From positions 1 through 64,000 of the forward strand of contig CACIWK010000002.1 of assembly GCA_902590345.1 (NCBI GenBank): a DNA stretch of 64,000 bases, given 5' to 3'. The notes under the pieces are model-generated. The model did no database searches, was not told the DNA's origin, and saw nothing but the letters and a program-made list of their open reading frames with translations. Shown here in pieces: positions 63,241 to 64,000 of this stretch. Source of the DNA: an uncultured Pelagibacteraceae bacterium. Its GTDB lineage: Bacteria; Pseudomonadota; Alphaproteobacteria; Pelagibacterales; AG-422-B15. The position numbers and the translations under genes are program-made. The first letter of the stretch is position 1. Each line of letters starts with the position of its first letter.

Positions 63241-64000
63241 ATGAGAGCTTCAAAACTAGGACGATATTCATGGACAATGTTTGATTGGGCTAATCAGCCT
63301 TTTTACACTTTGATTATGACTTTTGTATTTTCTGTCTACTTCACTGATGTTTTTATTGTTGGTGAAGATGGTGCTCAAAAATTAACGCTCACCCAGACAA
63401 TTTCAGGACTGGCCATTGCTCTTTTGAGTCCAATTCTTGGATCCATTACAGATATAAAAGGAAATCGAAAACTTTTAATGGGAATAACATCAGCCTTGTT
63501 TGTACTTGGCATGGCGTTACTTTGGTATTCACCTCCAGGCGCTCCTGATGGTATTTGGCTTGTCATGTTTGGATTAATACTTGCATCTGCAATGGTTGGA
63601 TTTTCCGAGGTCTTCAATAATTCAGTTCTAGCAACGATCGAAACTCCTGAGAACTCTGGTTGGTTAAGCGGCATGGGGTATGGTGTGGGATATATTGCTG
63701 GTCTCATTGCATTAATATTATTTTTAATAATATTAGTATGGCCCGGCGGTGAGACGGATAATTTGTATGGATTAAACACAAGTGAATATGAACATATCAG
63801 AATTGTCGGACCCCTTTGTGCAATTTGGTATGCGGTGTTTATTGTTCCATTGTTTCTATTTACACCTGATCTCAAAAAAAAAGAAGTTACAGTTATAAAT
63901 TCAATTAAAATTGGACTTACTAATTTCATCAACACTTTCAAAGAAGCTAGAAAATATAAAAATATATTTACTTTTTTGATTACGAGAATGTTTTATCAAG
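63241..64000 (+). CDS. MFS transporter, UMF1 family (3' end cut by window edge)
   Basis: This gene starts at an ATG at 63241 and is open to the right edge, giving 253 visible codons. The protein begins with RYSWTMFDWANQPFYTLI, a signature of the UMF1/Atg22-like group of the major facilitator superfamily, followed by hydrophobic segments at about 20-35, 55-80, 85-105, 108-130, 150-180 and 205-222. DIKGNRKLLMG after the second helix is the loop 2-3 motif. Substrate unknown; the C-terminal half is outside the window. Confidence 0.88.
   Translation, partial: MRASKLGRYSWTMFDWANQPFYTLIMTFVFSVYFTDVFIVGEDGAQKLTLTQTISGLAIALLSPILGSITDIKGNRKLLMGITSALFVLGMALLWYSPPGAPDGIWLVMFGLILASAMVGFSEVFNNSVLATIETPENSGWLSGMGYGVGYIAGLIALILFLIILVWPGGETDNLYGLNTSEYEHIRIVGPLCAIWYAVFIVPLFLFTPDLKKKEVTVINSIKIGLTNFINTFKEARKYKNIFTFLITRMFYQ

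Noticed and set aside
63375-63941. 188-residue minus-strand ORF opposite the MFS gene
   Set aside because: The plus frame encodes a clear UMF1-type transporter; the minus frame is a shadow with no recognisable family.
1-64000. CRISPR array, insertion sequence, prophage or toxin-antitoxin module
   Set aside because: No regularly spaced repeats, transposase, integrase or phage structural gene was seen; all larger ORFs fit chromosomal families.

Overview
The window is a dense stretch of the main chromosome of an AT-rich alphaproteobacterium. Gene spacing is very tight: many neighbours overlap by 1-11 bases and no gene-free gap exceeds 300 bases. Gene content and order are typical of Alphaproteobacteria: murJ-trpS-usp-nfu, rph//grpE, dnaK-dnaJ-dapB-nth, the hisB..hisE cluster facing hslVU, maf-aroE-coaE-dnaQ facing hemE-hemH-hemJ-rho, mnmE-mnmG-rsmG-parA-parB, holA-lptE..leuS, and ftsK-lolA. 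Low GC, short spacers and apparently missing regulators (no hrcA beside grpE, no mutS/glnD between maeB and murJ) suggest a streamlined marine lineage, perhaps HIMB59-, AEGEAN-169- or SAR11-like. That placement is inference, not proof.

Layout. 1-13 kb: a truncated Bax-like glucosaminidase, Fe-S scaffold Nfu, a stress protein, trpS, murJ, malic enzyme MaeB, an esterase, gshB, a BON lipoprotein, rsmI, an LpoA-like lipoprotein, rdgB and rph. 13-18 kb: the chaperones grpE, dnaK and dnaJ, then dapB and nth. 18-24 kb: two short-chain dehydrogenases, a PfkB kinase, a GT9 glycosyltransferase, a zinc-free oxidoreductase, a PaaI-type thioesterase and a HIT protein. 24-27.6 kb: the histidine cluster with bcp and a DUF1330 gene inside it. 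27.6-31.5 kb: hslVU, a thioesterase, a Tim44-like protein, fxsA and secB. 31.5-35 kb: leftward NUDIX, dnaQ, coaE, aroE, maf. 35.3-39 kb: rightward hemE, hemH, hemJ, rho. 39-46 kb: apt, ogt, a thioredoxin-like ferredoxin, mnmE, mnmG, rsmG, parA, parB. 46-52.3 kb: holA, lptE, a TPR-sulfotransferase, leuS and a DUF3576 lipoprotein. 52.3-61.5 kb: a porin with a strong terminator, a YggS-type protein, an L,D-transpeptidase, a winged-helix regulator, a glutamine-synthetase-like ligase, lolA, ftsK, a UbiH-like monooxygenase and a LON-domain protein. 61.6-64 kb: tRNA-Gly(GCC), two methyltransferases and a truncated MFS transporter.

The main non-coding signals concern replication and segregation. The 273-base divergent spacer between maf and hemE matches the conserved alphaproteobacterial origin context and holds AT-rich tracts and degenerate DnaA-box-like words. 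About 8.4 kb away a perfect 16-base parS palindrome lies inside rsmG, just upstream of parAB. Other notable signals are sigma-32-like promoters before dnaK, hslV and possibly grpE, a perfect inverted repeat in the dnaK leader, and two near-identical AT-rich palindromes beside mnmG and the porin gene.

I found no CRISPR array, insertion sequence, prophage or obvious new defence system. The best candidates for something unusual are a TPR-sulfotransferase translationally coupled into lptE/leuS, an endonuclease III with atypical cluster-cysteine spacing, and the paired palindromes.
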